Source: Persephonella sp964519345 (GTDB lineage: Bacteria; Aquificota; Aquificia; Aquificales; Hydrogenothermaceae). From it: 64,000 bases of DNA. Each line of letters begins with the position of its first letter. Position 1 is the first letter of the stretch. Below the pieces are notes generated by a model that had not been told where the DNA came from, did no database searches, and saw nothing but the letters and a program-made list of their open reading frames with translations. The stretch is taken from NCBI GenBank assembly GCA_964519345.1, contig CAZFKX010000018.1, positions 1 through 64,000 on the forward strand, in the 5' to 3' direction. The translations under genes and the position numbers were made by a program. Below are positions 15,364 to 25,476 of the stretch, piece by piece.

Positions 15364-16734
15364 TCAGCTTTCAGAATTTTCTCTATACTTTGAAAGTCTA
15401 TATCTGAACTCTCTGAATGTAAGTCTAAGTATCTCCGATGCTTTAGATTTTTTACCTTCCGCCTTTTCAAGTGCTTTAAATATCAAGGCTTTCTCTATTC
15501 TTGACAGAACCTCTTTTAAATCTACACCTTCTTCTGGAAACGATTTCACTGTAAATTCATCTTCTGGATTGTCTATATACAGAGAGTTAAATTTCTCAGG
15601 AAATGTGGGAATGAAGTTTAACTCTTCGCCTTCAGATAGAATAACAGCTTTTTCAAGAATGTTTTTCAACTCCCTTATATTGCCTTTATAATCATAGGAG
15701 ATTAGATATTTCATAAAATCAGGTGAAATTCTTTTTATATTCTTGTTGTACTTTTCTTTTATTTCTTTAAGTATCTGTTCAACAAGCAAAGGTATATCTT
15801 CTTTTCTTTCTCTTAAAGACGGCATTTTTATTATTATTGTGCCAAGCCTGTAAAAAAGATCTTCTCTAAAATTACCTTTCCTTATTTCTTCTTCAAGATT
15901 CCTGTTTGTTGCTGAAATAATTCTAACATCAACTTTTATTTCCTTAGTAGAACCAAGAGGTCTTATTATCTGTTCTTCAAGGAATCTTAGCAGTTTTGCC
16001 TGAAGGGGGAGAGGCATCTCACCTATCTCATCAAGAAAAAGAGTTCCACCATCAGCCTCCTCTATCAGACCTTTTTTATCTGAAACTGCCCCTGTGAAAG
16101 CACCTTTTTTATATCCAAAAAGCTCAGATTCAAGGAGTTCTTCTGGAAGAGAAGCACAATTAATAGCTACAAAGGGCTTATCTCTCCTACTGCTCAGCCT
16201 GTGAATCATCTTTGCAGCCACCTCTTTTCCTGTTCCGCTTTCTCCCACAATTAGAACATTAATGTCATAAGGAGCTATCTTTTTTATTGTTTCTTTAACA
16301 TTTTGAATTGCCTGTGATTTTCCTGCCAGATCCTCTAACCTTTCCTTTTCCTCAATACATATCCTCTTTTCAAGATCTATCTTTTCTTTTACGTTTCTTA
16401 TTATCAATCTAAGATCATTTATATTGAAGGGTTTTGATATATAATCGTACGCCCCTAACTTTATAGCCTCTACAGCGGTTTCTGACGATGCAAATGCTGT
16501 TATTATAACCACCTCAGTTTTAGGATTTTTCTCTTTAATCTGTTTAAGAATATCTATACCTGACCCATCTGGAAGCCTAAGATCTAATAATGCAAGATCA
16601 TAATAATTTTCCTTTATATACGATCTTGCCTCGCTGTAGGATGAAGCTGTATCAGATTCTATATCATACTCGCTCAGAAGAATGCTTAGAAGTTCTGAAA
16701 TATTTTTTTCATCATCAACAACTATAGCTTTCAT
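15364..16734 (-). CDS. Sigma-54-dependent response regulator (NtrC/PilR type)
   Basis: Transcription activator that, when phosphorylated, opens sigma-54 promoters. The 456 residues are in three parts: receiver domain (D7/D8, phosphoacceptor D51, K103-like SKPFN), AAA+ domain with Walker A GESGTGKE near 165 and the sigma-54 contact loop GAFTGA, and a C-terminal Fis-type helix-turn-helix (KKSKASEILRLTFREFRYRL). It overlaps the sensor kinase gene by four bases, so they are a cognate pair. A sigma-54 promoter is found in this window before flhF; a link between them is only inference. Confidence 0.92.
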   Translation of the reverse strand: MKAIVVDDEKNISELLSILLSEYDIESDTASSYSEARSYIKENYYDLALLDLRLPDGSGIDILKQIKEKNPKTEVVIITAFASSETAVEAIKLGAYDYISKPFNINDLRLIIRNVKEKIDLEKRICIEEKERLEDLAGKSQAIQNVKETIKKIAPYDINVLIVGESGTGKEVAAKMIHRLSSRRDKPFVAINCASLPEELLESELFGYKKGAFTGAVSDKKGLIEEADGGTLFLDEIGEMPLPLQAKLLRFLEEQIIRPLGSTKEIKVDVRIISATNRNLEEEIRKGNFREDLFYRLGTIIIKMPSLRERKEDIPLLVEQILKEIKEKYNKNIKRISPDFMKYLISYDYKGNIRELKNILEKAVILSEGEELNFIPTFPEKFNSLYIDNPEDEFTVKSFPEEGVDLKEVLSRIEKALIFKALEKAEGKKSKASEILRLTFREFRYRLSKYRENSES

Positions 16735-17888
16735 TTACTCCTCACTAAAGGTATTTGTATCAGAAATTTTGCTCCCCCAAGCTTACTATCTTCTACTATT
16801 ATATTTCCACCATTCTCAACAAAAACTCTTTTAGCTATCGCAAGACCCAAGCCTGTTCCTGATTTTCTCTTAGTATAGAAAGGTTCAAATATTTTCTCTT
16901 TATCTGTACCTTTTATACCTTCTCCATCATCTTCCACCTCAATAATAAGATTATTATCTTTTTCGTAAGCTTTCAAAACCACTCTGCTTCTTGCCCATTC
17001 AAGAGCATTCTTTATTATATTTGATATTCCCGAATGTAGTTCCCTTTCGTCTATATATATGACTGGATTACCCTGAACTATAAGATCTACTTTTTTTCCC
17101 TTATTACTGTAAAGATTTACAAGTTGTTTTAAAAACTCATTTATATCTATTGATCTTTCCTGTATCTCCCTTGGTTTAGATAACAACAAAAATTCCTTTA
17201 AGAGCTGATCAAGTCTTTCCGATTCTTTTCTTATCATACCAAGCAGTTTCTCATTAATATTTCCTTCGCTCAAAAGCTGTGCTGCTCCGTGTATTGATGC
17301 AAGAGGATTCCTTATCTCATGTGCAAGTTCGGCACCAATCCTATAAAGCTTCTTATACAATTCTGCTTGCTGTTTTTCTTTTTCAAGAGATCTAATATAC
17401 TCTTCTTGAAACTGGATCTTTTCCCTTACTTTTGTTCCCGCATAAACGATAATTCCAAAAGCCGAACCATTTAACAAAAGATTTATAAGAGCCGCATCCC
17501 TAAAGTTCCAGTTTAAAAAGAAAAGAAAGCTGTAAATAAAGAATGCTATAAAGCTGATAAAGTAAGCATAAAAAGGCTTTAATACAAACCCAGCAAAAAA
17601 AAGAACTATAAGGTACAGCACTGAAAAATATTTCATAGCATCAAAATCTGTAAATATTAACGCTGATAGAAACGTTATATCAAGAAGAAAATCTAAGAAG
17701 TTTATCCTTTTTATATAAAGTGATAAAAATGCTGTCAATGTATATGAAAATAGTATTACAGCGGCAAAAGGAAACTTTTCATAGTTTGTTTTGAATGTTC
17801 CGGCAAAAACAGAGAAAGCAAATAGAAGGGCAAAGGAAAAGAAAAATCTTCCTAATTTATAATTAAAAAATATCTTTTCTAAATACAC
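16731..17888 (-). CDS. Membrane sensor histidine kinase (PilS-like)
   Basis: The first ~150 residues form about six hydrophobic segments with short loops, no large periplasmic sensor domain. A coiled coil (REKIQFQEEYIRSLEKEKQQ) leads to the H-box AHEIRNPLASIHGAAQL near 190, then N-box IKNALEWA, G1 DDGEGI and G2 GTGLGLAI of a HATPase domain. The layout resembles PilS or AtoS/ZraS-type partners of NtrC regulators. It is coupled to the regulator gene (ATGA overlap) and follows rpoZ by eight bases. Signal unknown. Confidence 0.9.
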   Translation of the reverse strand: MYLEKIFFNYKLGRFFFSFALLFAFSVFAGTFKTNYEKFPFAAVILFSYTLTAFLSLYIKRINFLDFLLDITFLSALIFTDFDAMKYFSVLYLIVLFFAGFVLKPFYAYFISFIAFFIYSFLFFLNWNFRDAALINLLLNGSAFGIIVYAGTKVREKIQFQEEYIRSLEKEKQQAELYKKLYRIGAELAHEIRNPLASIHGAAQLLSEGNINEKLLGMIRKESERLDQLLKEFLLLSKPREIQERSIDINEFLKQLVNLYSNKGKKVDLIVQGNPVIYIDERELHSGISNIIKNALEWARSRVVLKAYEKDNNLIIEVEDDGEGIKGTDKEKIFEPFYTKRKSGTGLGLAIAKRVFVENGGNIIVEDSKLGGAKFLIQIPLVRSK

Positions 17889-17896
17889 ATATATTT

Positions 17897-18103
17897 CTAC
17901 TCCTTTCTGAGTATAACAGCCCTACCTTTAGCTATCTCATTTATTGATATAACCGTCTTTTTTAACGGAATTCCCTCTTCCGTTACGTAACTTTCTGCTC
18001 CTGTTTCATAAAGATCTTTTGCAAGCTTGGCTGCTGCATGTACAAGCTCATACCTGTTGTTAACTCTTTTTAATGCCTGTTCTATTAAAGGTCTTTTATT
18101 CAA
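17897..18103 (-). CDS. rpoZ: RNA polymerase omega subunit
   Basis: Small subunit that helps assemble beta-prime into RNA polymerase. The 68 residues contain the omega core: NRYELVHAAAKLAKDL, and VISINEIAKGRAVI. A GGAGG-type ribosome site precedes the ATG. Location near gmk is the common bacterial arrangement. Confidence 0.92.
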   Translation of the reverse strand: MNKRPLIEQALKRVNNRYELVHAAAKLAKDLYETGAESYVTEEGIPLKKTVISINEIAKGRAVILRKE

Positions 18104-18141
18104 TCATAAACCTCCTACATATGTATGAATAAAATAATATA

Positions 18142-18483
18142 TCACTCTTTGTACTTTAATTCCATATACAAAAATTCAAAAAGAAAATAAGTGAAAAGAC
18201 CTGATAAAACCCCGAAACAGTCGGCCAAAAAATCACCATATTCACCAGATCTATAAGGTAAGAAATATTGAACTGCCTCAATAAAAAGACCATATAAAGA
18301 CCCATAAAAGAAAGTACTCCAATAGCCTATATTAAATGAAAGCTTCATTACGACAGTAAAAAGAAAAAATACTAAAAAATGGACAAGTTTGTCGTCTGAA
18401 GGCATTTCTTTAACTGGATATATTGAAAGAAAAAATATAAGCAGTGTGTATGCAAAAAAAAGTAGTTTTAAGAACCTATCCAT
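18142..18483 (-). CDS. VanZ-like membrane protein
   Basis: 113 residues with three to four hydrophobic segments. It keeps the VanZ-family polar marks: SDDKLVHFLVFFLF near 30, then IEAVQYFLPYRSGEYGDFLADCFGVLSG, where acidic and arginine residues lie between membrane helices. The biochemical role of the family is poorly known (VanZ itself gives low-level teicoplanin resistance). Its start overlaps the end of gmk by eight bases. Confidence 0.75.
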   Translation of the reverse strand: MDRFLKLLFFAYTLLIFFLSIYPVKEMPSDDKLVHFLVFFLFTVVMKLSFNIGYWSTFFYGSLYGLFIEAVQYFLPYRSGEYGDFLADCFGVLSGLFTYFLFEFLYMELKYKE

Positions 18484-19096
18484 CTTTCATCAATTCTCTC
18501 AATTTTCTATCAATTATCTTGTTTAAATCAAAACGTGTTGTTTTATACCTGTTAGAAAGAATTATATGTTTAACCGCCTCTTTTGCATCTAAAAGTATAT
18601 CATTTATAACTATGTAATCGTATTCTTTCCACGCTGAAAATTCCTTTACTGCCGTTTCAAGCCTCTTCTTTATCTCGGCTTCGCCGTCCCCTCTTTTTTT
18701 CATTCTATTAATAAGCTCATCTATTGATGGTGGAATCAAGAAAATAGTTATGACATTTTTCAAATTAGATCTTATTTTCCTCATACCCTGAACATCTATA
18801 ACAAGAAGAACATCATTACCTTTATTTATTTCTGAAAAAACCTGTTTCTTAGGTGTCCCATAGTAGTTACCATGAACTACAGCATATTCTAAAAAATCGC
18901 CTTTCTTTATCTTTTCCTTAAACTGTTCCTCCTCTAAGAAGATATAATCTACACCATTTATCTCACCTTTACGAGGTTTTCTTGTTGTACATGTCACAAT
19001 CCTTTTTAAGTTTGGTATCTCTTTTAAAAGCAGATTAGAAAGGGTTGTTTTGCCCCCTCCAGCCGGAGAAGACAAAACATAAACCTCCCCTCTCAT
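18476..19096 (-). CDS. gmk: Guanylate kinase
   Basis: Phosphorylates GMP to GDP with ATP. The 206 residues have the P-loop SSPAGGGKTTLSN at 9-21, the GMP-binding TCTTRKPRKGEINGVDYIF, and FLEYAVVHGNYYGTP. Length is standard. It begins immediately after the nuoN stop, so it may be co-transcribed with the nuo operon. Confidence 0.95.
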   Translation of the reverse strand: MRGEVYVLSSPAGGGKTTLSNLLLKEIPNLKRIVTCTTRKPRKGEINGVDYIFLEEEQFKEKIKKGDFLEYAVVHGNYYGTPKKQVFSEINKGNDVLLVIDVQGMRKIRSNLKNVITIFLIPPSIDELINRMKKRGDGEAEIKKRLETAVKEFSAWKEYDYIVINDILLDAKEAVKHIILSNRYKTTRFDLNKIIDRKLRELMKDG

Positions 19097-20566
19097 TTAC
19101 CTACCGACACCAGCTATAAGTAACGAACTTAACGTTGTTGATATTCCCCAGAAAACCGTTGGATATATACCGAGTATAAGAACAAAAACAGCCATAAATG
19201 CAACTGTAAACATCTCAGTCATGGCAAAATTAAGCCTTGCTTTTGATACAGGTTCATACATATACATATAAATCACAACTCTTAAATAATACCCTGCAGA
19301 TACTATACTCATAACAACAAGCGTTACGGCAAGCCACCATATATCGGAACCTATAAGAGCAAGGAAAACTCCAAGTTTACCCATAAATCCAACAGTTGGT
19401 GGAATTCCAAGCATGGAGAACATAAACACAAGCATAAAAAGAGCCATCATAGGACTTCTTTTTGAGAGACCTTTGAAATCATCTATATGATTTGACCAGT
19501 TATGGTTTTTCTCAAGTGCAGATAAAAGTATAAATCCACCTATTCCCATAAATATGTATATCAATGAATAGAATATAAGAGCTGAAAATCCCATTCCTGT
19601 AGGGGCTGCTATGGCTGCAAGTATGTAACCTGTATGAGCAACAGATGAATATGCAAGCATTCTTTTAACATTTTCCTGTCTCAAAGCTATTATATTTCCT
19701 ATTATCATTGATGCAGCTGCAAGGAGTGCCCATGCAAAACTCCATTCTTTTGATATAAAGGGAAAAGCCTCAACCATTACCCTAAGAATAACTGCAAATG
19801 TAGCTATTTTTGCGGCAACAGCCATAAAAGCTGTTATAGGTGTTGGTGCTCCTTCATACGCATCGGGCGTCCAGAAGTGGAAAGGAACTGCAGCTGCCTT
19901 CAGAGCAAGTCCTATAATCAAAAGTATTAACGCTCCTGTAACACCTATATCTATATTATTGCTGTTTATGAGTGACGCTATTGTATAAAAATCAAATGAC
20001 CCTGTTCTTCCATAGATAAGAGCTATGGCATAACTGATTATAGCTGTTCCCATACCTCCCATTATTAGATATTTGAATGCACCCTCCTTAGATCTGTAAT
20101 CTTTTTTAAATGTTCCCGCAAGGATATATATTGAAACAGCTGAAAGCTCAAGACCTATATAAAAAGTAACAAGATTAGGTGATGAAACCATTATCATCAT
20201 ACCAATAAGAGCAAATAGAATAATATAGTAATACTCGCCATAGTAGGACTTTTTAGAATCAAGATAAGGTTTTAAGTTTATAACAACAAAAAGTGTTGTA
20301 AGTATAAGAAACAGCTTAAATATAAGAGAAAACATATCTACAACATACAGTCCATAAAAGGTAACATCACCTTTTTTTATAAGAAAAACAGATCCTGCAG
20401 AAAGGATAAGACCTGTAACGGTTATTGCAGATATAATAACCCTGCTTCTTGTTAATAGCTCAACAACAAGAAGTATAAAAGCCGTAAGCAGGATAATAAT
20501 TTCTGGAAGTATAACTCCAAAGTTAGGAACACCAATCCCTGAAACTAATTGCTGTATTATTGACAT
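19097..20566 (-). CDS. nuoN: NADH-quinone oxidoreductase subunit N
   Basis: Antiporter-like proton-pumping membrane subunit of complex I. The 489 residues are about 14 membrane helices; the key lysine/glutamate region reads LKAAAVPFHFWTPDAYEGAPTPITAFMA, and REENVKRMLAYSS-type sequence (RQENVKRMLAYSSVAHTGY) follows. It is the last nuo gene, three bases after nuoM, and is followed directly by gmk. Confidence 0.95.
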   Translation of the reverse strand: MSIIQQLVSGIGVPNFGVILPEIIILLTAFILLVVELLTRSRVIISAITVTGLILSAGSVFLIKKGDVTFYGLYVVDMFSLIFKLFLILTTLFVVINLKPYLDSKKSYYGEYYYIILFALIGMMIMVSSPNLVTFYIGLELSAVSIYILAGTFKKDYRSKEGAFKYLIMGGMGTAIISYAIALIYGRTGSFDFYTIASLINSNNIDIGVTGALILLIIGLALKAAAVPFHFWTPDAYEGAPTPITAFMAVAAKIATFAVILRVMVEAFPFISKEWSFAWALLAAASMIIGNIIALRQENVKRMLAYSSVAHTGYILAAIAAPTGMGFSALIFYSLIYIFMGIGGFILLSALEKNHNWSNHIDDFKGLSKRSPMMALFMLVFMFSMLGIPPTVGFMGKLGVFLALIGSDIWWLAVTLVVMSIVSAGYYLRVVIYMYMYEPVSKARLNFAMTEMFTVAFMAVFVLILGIYPTVFWGISTTLSSLLIAGVGR

Positions 20567-20569
20567 CCC

Positions 20570-22078
20570 TTAGCCTCCTATTATCTTAGAGAGAATAGCT
20601 GCAGATGTAGTTTCTATTAATTTTATCCACCATGCAGGGTATATACCAAGAACAAACATCATTACTACAAGAGGAACAAAAGATGCAAGCTCTACACCAT
20701 TCATATCTTTAAGTTTTTCCCATCTATGTATCTTTTCTGGAGTCAATAAACTTTCTTTAAACATAGATTTATGATAAAGCCAGAGTGTATAGCCAGCCCC
20801 AACAATAAGGCTTATACCGGCAAGAACAGCTGTTAAAACACTGGCTTTAAATGTTCCTACAAGAGAGAGAAACTCTCCTACAAAACCTGAAAGACCCGGA
20901 AGTCCTGCTGACGCCATAGCAGATATCATAAAAAGCGTTGCAAAAACAGGCATAAATTTGGCAAGTCCGCCAAGATCTTTTAGCTCATAAGAATGGACTC
21001 TATCGTAAATATACCCGGCAGCAAGGAATAAAGCTGCTGAAGTAAATCCGTGGGAAATCATCGTTATAATTGCACCATTCATACCTTCCATATTAAGGGC
21101 AAATGTTCCGATTGTAACAAAACCCATATGGGATACAGATGAGTAGGCTATTATCCTTTTAATATGCGTTTGAGAAAGTGCCATCATTGCTGTGTATATT
21201 ATCGCTATTACACCAAGTGTAAACATAACAGGGACAAAATACTTAGAAGCCTCAGGGAACCATGGAAGTGAAAATCTTACAAAACCGTAAGTTCCCATCT
21301 TTAGAAGTACTGCAGCAAGTATTACCGAACCTGCTGTAGGGGCCTGAACGTGAGCTGCAGGAAGCCACGTATGAAAAGGCCACATAGGAACTTTAATAGC
21401 AAATCCAAGTGCAAGCAAAAGGAAAAATACTATCTCAAGATTAAATGGTAGATTGAGATTAACAAGATCAAAATAGCTTGTTGAGAGAATATCTTTATTA
21501 AAATACTGATAAATATACATACCTATTACGCCAATGAGAAGGAAGAGAGATCCAAAAAATGTATAAATAAAGAACTTTGTAGCTGCGTAAATTCTTTCAG
21601 CATATCCCCATATTCCTATAATTAAGAACATCGGAATAAGCATAGCTTCCCAGAAAATATAGAACCAGACCAGATCCCAAGACACAAAAACACCAATACA
21701 TGCAGCTTCAAGAATCAAAAATGATATAAAATACTCTTTAATTCTTTTCTGTATATTTGTACTCCATATGAAAGATACCAAAAATGCAAGTGCGGTAAGC
21801 CATACCATTGTAAGACTTAAAGCATCAACACCAACTTCATAGCTGACGCCAAGTTGAGGTATCCATGTGTACTTTTCGTAAAACTGTATCTTGTACGAGC
21901 TGTAGTCATAAGCAAAAAGCATAAATGTTGAGATAATAAATACTATTGCAGATGTAATTATACTTATTGGTTTTGAAAGCTCTTCTTTCACAACAAACAG
22001 CACTGCTGCTGCAATAACGGGTATCACAATACTTAATGTGATCAGAGGAAACCCAGCCGATACAAATTCTACATTCAT
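20570..22078 (-). CDS. nuoM: NADH-quinone oxidoreductase subunit M
   Basis: Second antiporter-like proton-pumping subunit, 502 residues, about 14 helices. Family marks: DLVWFYIFWEAMLIPMFLIIG with the conserved glutamate in helix 5, KVPMWPFHTWLPAAHVQAPT, and THIKRIIAYSSVSHMGF. It lies between nuoL (11 bases upstream) and nuoN. Confidence 0.96.
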   Translation of the reverse strand: MNVEFVSAGFPLITLSIVIPVIAAAVLFVVKEELSKPISIITSAIVFIISTFMLFAYDYSSYKIQFYEKYTWIPQLGVSYEVGVDALSLTMVWLTALAFLVSFIWSTNIQKRIKEYFISFLILEAACIGVFVSWDLVWFYIFWEAMLIPMFLIIGIWGYAERIYAATKFFIYTFFGSLFLLIGVIGMYIYQYFNKDILSTSYFDLVNLNLPFNLEIVFFLLLALGFAIKVPMWPFHTWLPAAHVQAPTAGSVILAAVLLKMGTYGFVRFSLPWFPEASKYFVPVMFTLGVIAIIYTAMMALSQTHIKRIIAYSSVSHMGFVTIGTFALNMEGMNGAIITMISHGFTSAALFLAAGYIYDRVHSYELKDLGGLAKFMPVFATLFMISAMASAGLPGLSGFVGEFLSLVGTFKASVLTAVLAGISLIVGAGYTLWLYHKSMFKESLLTPEKIHRWEKLKDMNGVELASFVPLVVMMFVLGIYPAWWIKLIETTSAAILSKIIGG

Positions 22079-22089
22079 TCCACAGCCCC

Positions 22090-24036
22090 CTACTTAAAGA
22101 GTAAGAATATTCCAAGGAATATCATTATTCCAACAGCCATCTGCATTACATACGCGCTTATCCTTCCAGTCTGGATCAACCTGACTCCACCACCAGTAGC
22201 AAGAGAAACTTTACCAGATCCATCAACGATTCCATCAATAATAAATTTATCACCAATCCACCATAGTATTTTTGAGAATCTGTAATATCCGTAAACAAAA
22301 ATCGAGTAATAAACAAAATCAAAATACCATCTGTTATAGAGAAGCAGGTAAAGAGGTTTAAAATCTCTCGCAATCTTGGAAGGATCAATAAGTCTGATCT
22401 GATACATAATCCAGGCAAAGAATATACCGGCTACCGCCGTGAATAAAAGAAGGAGTCCTAATGGCGATGAGAGAGAATGAGTCATAAAATGCCATGCATC
22501 TTCAGCCATATGAACGTGATGAGCTCTTGAAAGACCTTCTTCAACAAATATTCTTACATCTTCCTTAAGAAATGTTATATGTTGAGGATCAAGAGAAGGT
22601 TTCAGGAAGTTTCCAAAGAAATCTTTAAAGAAACCGAGGAAAACAGCACCTACTGCAAGAACAACAAGAGGAACCGTCATAGTCCATGGAGATTCTTTAA
22701 CGTGTTCCTTAATATGAGGATCAAGTCTGTCACTATTCTCAAAAGCAAGGAAGTACAACCTGAATATATAAAATGCGGTTAACGCGGCACCAAACCATAA
22801 GAAAAACCATGCAAGTTTTGATATCTCATATGCCCCTTCAATTATAGGATCTTTTGAGAAAAATCCTGCAAATGGAGGTATTCCAGCTAAAGCAAGAGCA
22901 CCAATAAGAAATGTAACAGCTGTTATAGGCATATACCTTCTCAGCTGTCCCATTTTCTGAACATTTAGAATATGGTGAATACCTATCAGTACACTTCCTG
23001 CTGCGAGGAAAAGAAGAGCTTTAAAAACGGCATGAGATGCAAGGTGAAACATCCCCTCGCTAAAGAGACCAAGCCCTTCTGCAGCAAACATATATCCAAG
23101 TTGCGACATTGTTGAATAAGCAATGATTCTTTTAATATCATTCTGAACAAGTCCCATAGTTGCAGCGATAAATGCTGATGCCACTCCTACAAAAAGAACA
23201 GTATCAAGTGCTATATCTGATGCAGAAAAAATCGGCATAAGTCTCGCTACCATATATACACCGGCAGCAACCATAGTGGCAGCATGAATTAAAGCAGAAA
23301 CTGGAGTGGGACCCTCCATAGCATTAGGCAGCCATATATGGAGACCTACCTGGGCCGACTTACCAACGGCTCCACCAAAAAGAAGAAGTGCAATTATCGT
23401 TATAGTCCAGTATCCAACTTCAGGTAGTTGATTGAATATATCTATATAATCAAGAGTTCCAAACGTTACAAACGCAAGTATTAGACCTGTTAAAAACAGC
23501 CAATCCCCTACTCTGTTGGTTATAAATGATTCAAATGCCGCATCTGCAGCAGAATTTTTATGATGGTAAAACCCTATCAGTAGATATGAAGCAAGTCCAA
23601 CTCCTTCCCAACCAAAGAAAAGCTGAACAAGATTGTCTGATAGAGTCAGCATCAACATGAAAAACACAAATAATGAAAGATATGCAAAAAACCTTGGATA
23701 AGACGGCTCGTTTCTCATATAACCTACAGCGAAAAGGAATATGAATGTAGATATCACAGTAACAACACATGTCATAAGAGCTGAAAGAGGATCCCAGAGT
23801 ATGCTTACCGAGATCTCATAATCACCAAGCGGCATCCATGTAAAAAGCTTCAGAACGTAATGTTCTCCTGTTGAAGCTACTTTTATAAAACCTATTACAG
23901 AAACTACGGCTGATAAAGCAACAGCTCCTACAGCTATAATTCCTGCAAGAGGTTCTCTGAAAAACTTATATCCAAAAAGACCAAGTATTATGAATGCTAT
24001 TAAAGGGGAAAAAGGTATAATCCATAAATACTCCAT
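22090..24036 (-). CDS. nuoL: NADH-quinone oxidoreductase subunit L
   Basis: Distal antiporter-like subunit carrying the long lateral helix, 648 residues. Conserved parts: FFGWEGVGLASYLLIGFYH, KSAQVGLHIWLPNAMEGPTPVSALIHAATMV, and NDIKRIIAYSTMSQLGYM. The extended C-terminal region after ~500 corresponds to the lateral helix and last anchor. It starts 13 bases after nuoK. Confidence 0.96.
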   Translation of the reverse strand: MEYLWIIPFSPLIAFIILGLFGYKFFREPLAGIIAVGAVALSAVVSVIGFIKVASTGEHYVLKLFTWMPLGDYEISVSILWDPLSALMTCVVTVISTFIFLFAVGYMRNEPSYPRFFAYLSLFVFFMLMLTLSDNLVQLFFGWEGVGLASYLLIGFYHHKNSAADAAFESFITNRVGDWLFLTGLILAFVTFGTLDYIDIFNQLPEVGYWTITIIALLLFGGAVGKSAQVGLHIWLPNAMEGPTPVSALIHAATMVAAGVYMVARLMPIFSASDIALDTVLFVGVASAFIAATMGLVQNDIKRIIAYSTMSQLGYMFAAEGLGLFSEGMFHLASHAVFKALLFLAAGSVLIGIHHILNVQKMGQLRRYMPITAVTFLIGALALAGIPPFAGFFSKDPIIEGAYEISKLAWFFLWFGAALTAFYIFRLYFLAFENSDRLDPHIKEHVKESPWTMTVPLVVLAVGAVFLGFFKDFFGNFLKPSLDPQHITFLKEDVRIFVEEGLSRAHHVHMAEDAWHFMTHSLSSPLGLLLLFTAVAGIFFAWIMYQIRLIDPSKIARDFKPLYLLLYNRWYFDFVYYSIFVYGYYRFSKILWWIGDKFIIDGIVDGSGKVSLATGGGVRLIQTGRISAYVMQMAVGIMIFLGIFLLFK

Positions 24037-24049
24037 CTCGCTCCTCTTC

Positions 24050-24352
24050 CTATAGTTTTAGTTCTGTGAGTGTGTTGACATCAACATCTTTTCTAAGTCT
24101 ATAAATAGCCATAATAAGACCAAGACCCACAGCAGCTTCTGCTGCAGCTATTGTCAGTATAAAAAAGACAAAAACCTGTCCTGAAACATCATAAAGTTTC
24201 ATATCAAACGCAACAAAGGCTATATTTACAGCATTTAACATTAATTCTGTGGAAAGAAGCATAGCTATAAGATTTTTCCTAATTATAATACCTATAAGTC
24301 CAAGAACCATTAATAGACCGCTTAAAACAACATAATACTCGTAAGGAACCAT
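24050..24352 (-). CDS. nuoK: NADH-quinone oxidoreductase subunit K
   Basis: 100-residue, three-helix subunit (MrpC-like). Glutamates in helices 2 and 3 needed for proton transfer are visible: LLSTELMLNAVNIAFVAF and TIAAAEAAVGLGLIMAIYR. It abuts nuoJ (one-base overlap) and precedes nuoL. Confidence 0.95.
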   Translation of the reverse strand: MVPYEYYVVLSGLLMVLGLIGIIIRKNLIAMLLSTELMLNAVNIAFVAFDMKLYDVSGQVFVFFILTIAAAEAAVGLGLIMAIYRLRKDVDVNTLTELKL

Positions 24353-24882
24353 TATCCTTTAGCCTCCTCATCTATTACATGATCTTTTCTACCTATGAGA
24401 ATAGCTCCTATCATTGCAACAAGAAGGATAAGTGAAGCAACCTCAAATGGAAACAGATACTTTGTAAAAAGCATTGTAGCAACAGCTTTCACATTTCCAA
24501 CTTCATTTACAACTTCAGGTGTGAATATACCCTTGTTAGCTTCCCATGCTCCATAAAGCGAAACATATGCAAGCTCAATAAAAATGAGAAAACCAACAGG
24601 AATTGATGTAAGCATATATTTAGGATCAACAGACCTTCCTTTAAACTCAGGAACTGTAGATATAACCAGAACGTAGAATACCACAATAGCAACTGCGTAT
24701 ATAAGTATCTGAAGACCGCCTATAAGTTCAGCCCCCATAGTGAAAAAAAGACCTGAAACCATTATAAGCGTTGATATTAATGAAAGAACGGCATAGATAA
24801 TATCTTTAAAAAAAACAACACCAACGGCTGAGATCACAGCAAGTGTTGAAAAAAAGTAAAAAGCTACACTGTTTAGCTCCAT
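24352..24882 (-). CDS. nuoJ: NADH-quinone oxidoreductase subunit J
   Basis: 176-residue membrane subunit with five hydrophobic segments. The conserved pi-bulge helix reads LIGGLQILIYAVAIVVFYVL. Its start overlaps nuoI by ten bases and its end touches nuoK, showing translational coupling. Confidence 0.93.
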   Translation of the reverse strand: MELNSVAFYFFSTLAVISAVGVVFFKDIIYAVLSLISTLIMVSGLFFTMGAELIGGLQILIYAVAIVVFYVLVISTVPEFKGRSVDPKYMLTSIPVGFLIFIELAYVSLYGAWEANKGIFTPEVVNEVGNVKAVATMLFTKYLFPFEVASLILLVAMIGAILIGRKDHVIDEEAKG

Positions 24883-25475
24883 TTAATCTGCCCCCATAAC
24901 TTAGATCTTTGATCATCATCTATCCAGATTCTATCAGGTTCTCCATACCTTCTTCTATCAAAATCAATACTTCTTTTTTTCATATCATCTATATGTAAAA
25001 CACAGGAAGCCCGATGATAAGAAGCTGTCTCGTAAATATCTGTCATTATAAGACAGTCAACAGGACAGGCTTCAGTACAAAGACCGCAGTACATGCAGTT
25101 TAACAGATTCATATCAAATCTCACTACCTTTTTTCTACCATCTGGAAGCTGAATAGCCTCAATATTAAAAAGAAACGGAACAGGACATGCTTGCATACAC
25201 ATGTAACACGCAACACACCTACTCTCGCCAAACTCTATATCCATAAACTTCTCTATTACTTTAAAGGATGGAGGTTCTTTTCCATTTTTCACTCTGTGAG
25301 CATGTGTTCCTCTAAATCTCTTTGGAGGCGTTAATTTCTCAAATGGAAAAGCTGTCGTAACAGTTTTTTTCATTAGATTCTTTAACGTTATCTTCATACC
25401 TTTTATAAAGTCAACAAAAAGAATCCTTTCCCTATTTGTAAGCTCTGGTCTTTCTACGTATTTTATTCTAACCAT
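24873..25475 (-). CDS. nuoI: NADH-quinone oxidoreductase subunit I (2x[4Fe-4S])
   Basis: Peripheral ferredoxin-like subunit carrying clusters N6a and N6b. Two motifs, CVACYMCMQACP near 90 and CMYCGLCTEACP near 130, supply the eight cysteines. At 200 residues it has a longer N- and C-terminal extension than E. coli NuoI (180). It lies one base after nuoH. Confidence 0.95.
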   Translation of the reverse strand: MVRIKYVERPELTNRERILFVDFIKGMKITLKNLMKKTVTTAFPFEKLTPPKRFRGTHAHRVKNGKEPPSFKVIEKFMDIEFGESRCVACYMCMQACPVPFLFNIEAIQLPDGRKKVVRFDMNLLNCMYCGLCTEACPVDCLIMTDIYETASYHRASCVLHIDDMKKRSIDFDRRRYGEPDRIWIDDDQRSKLWGQIKWS

Positions 25476-25476
25476 C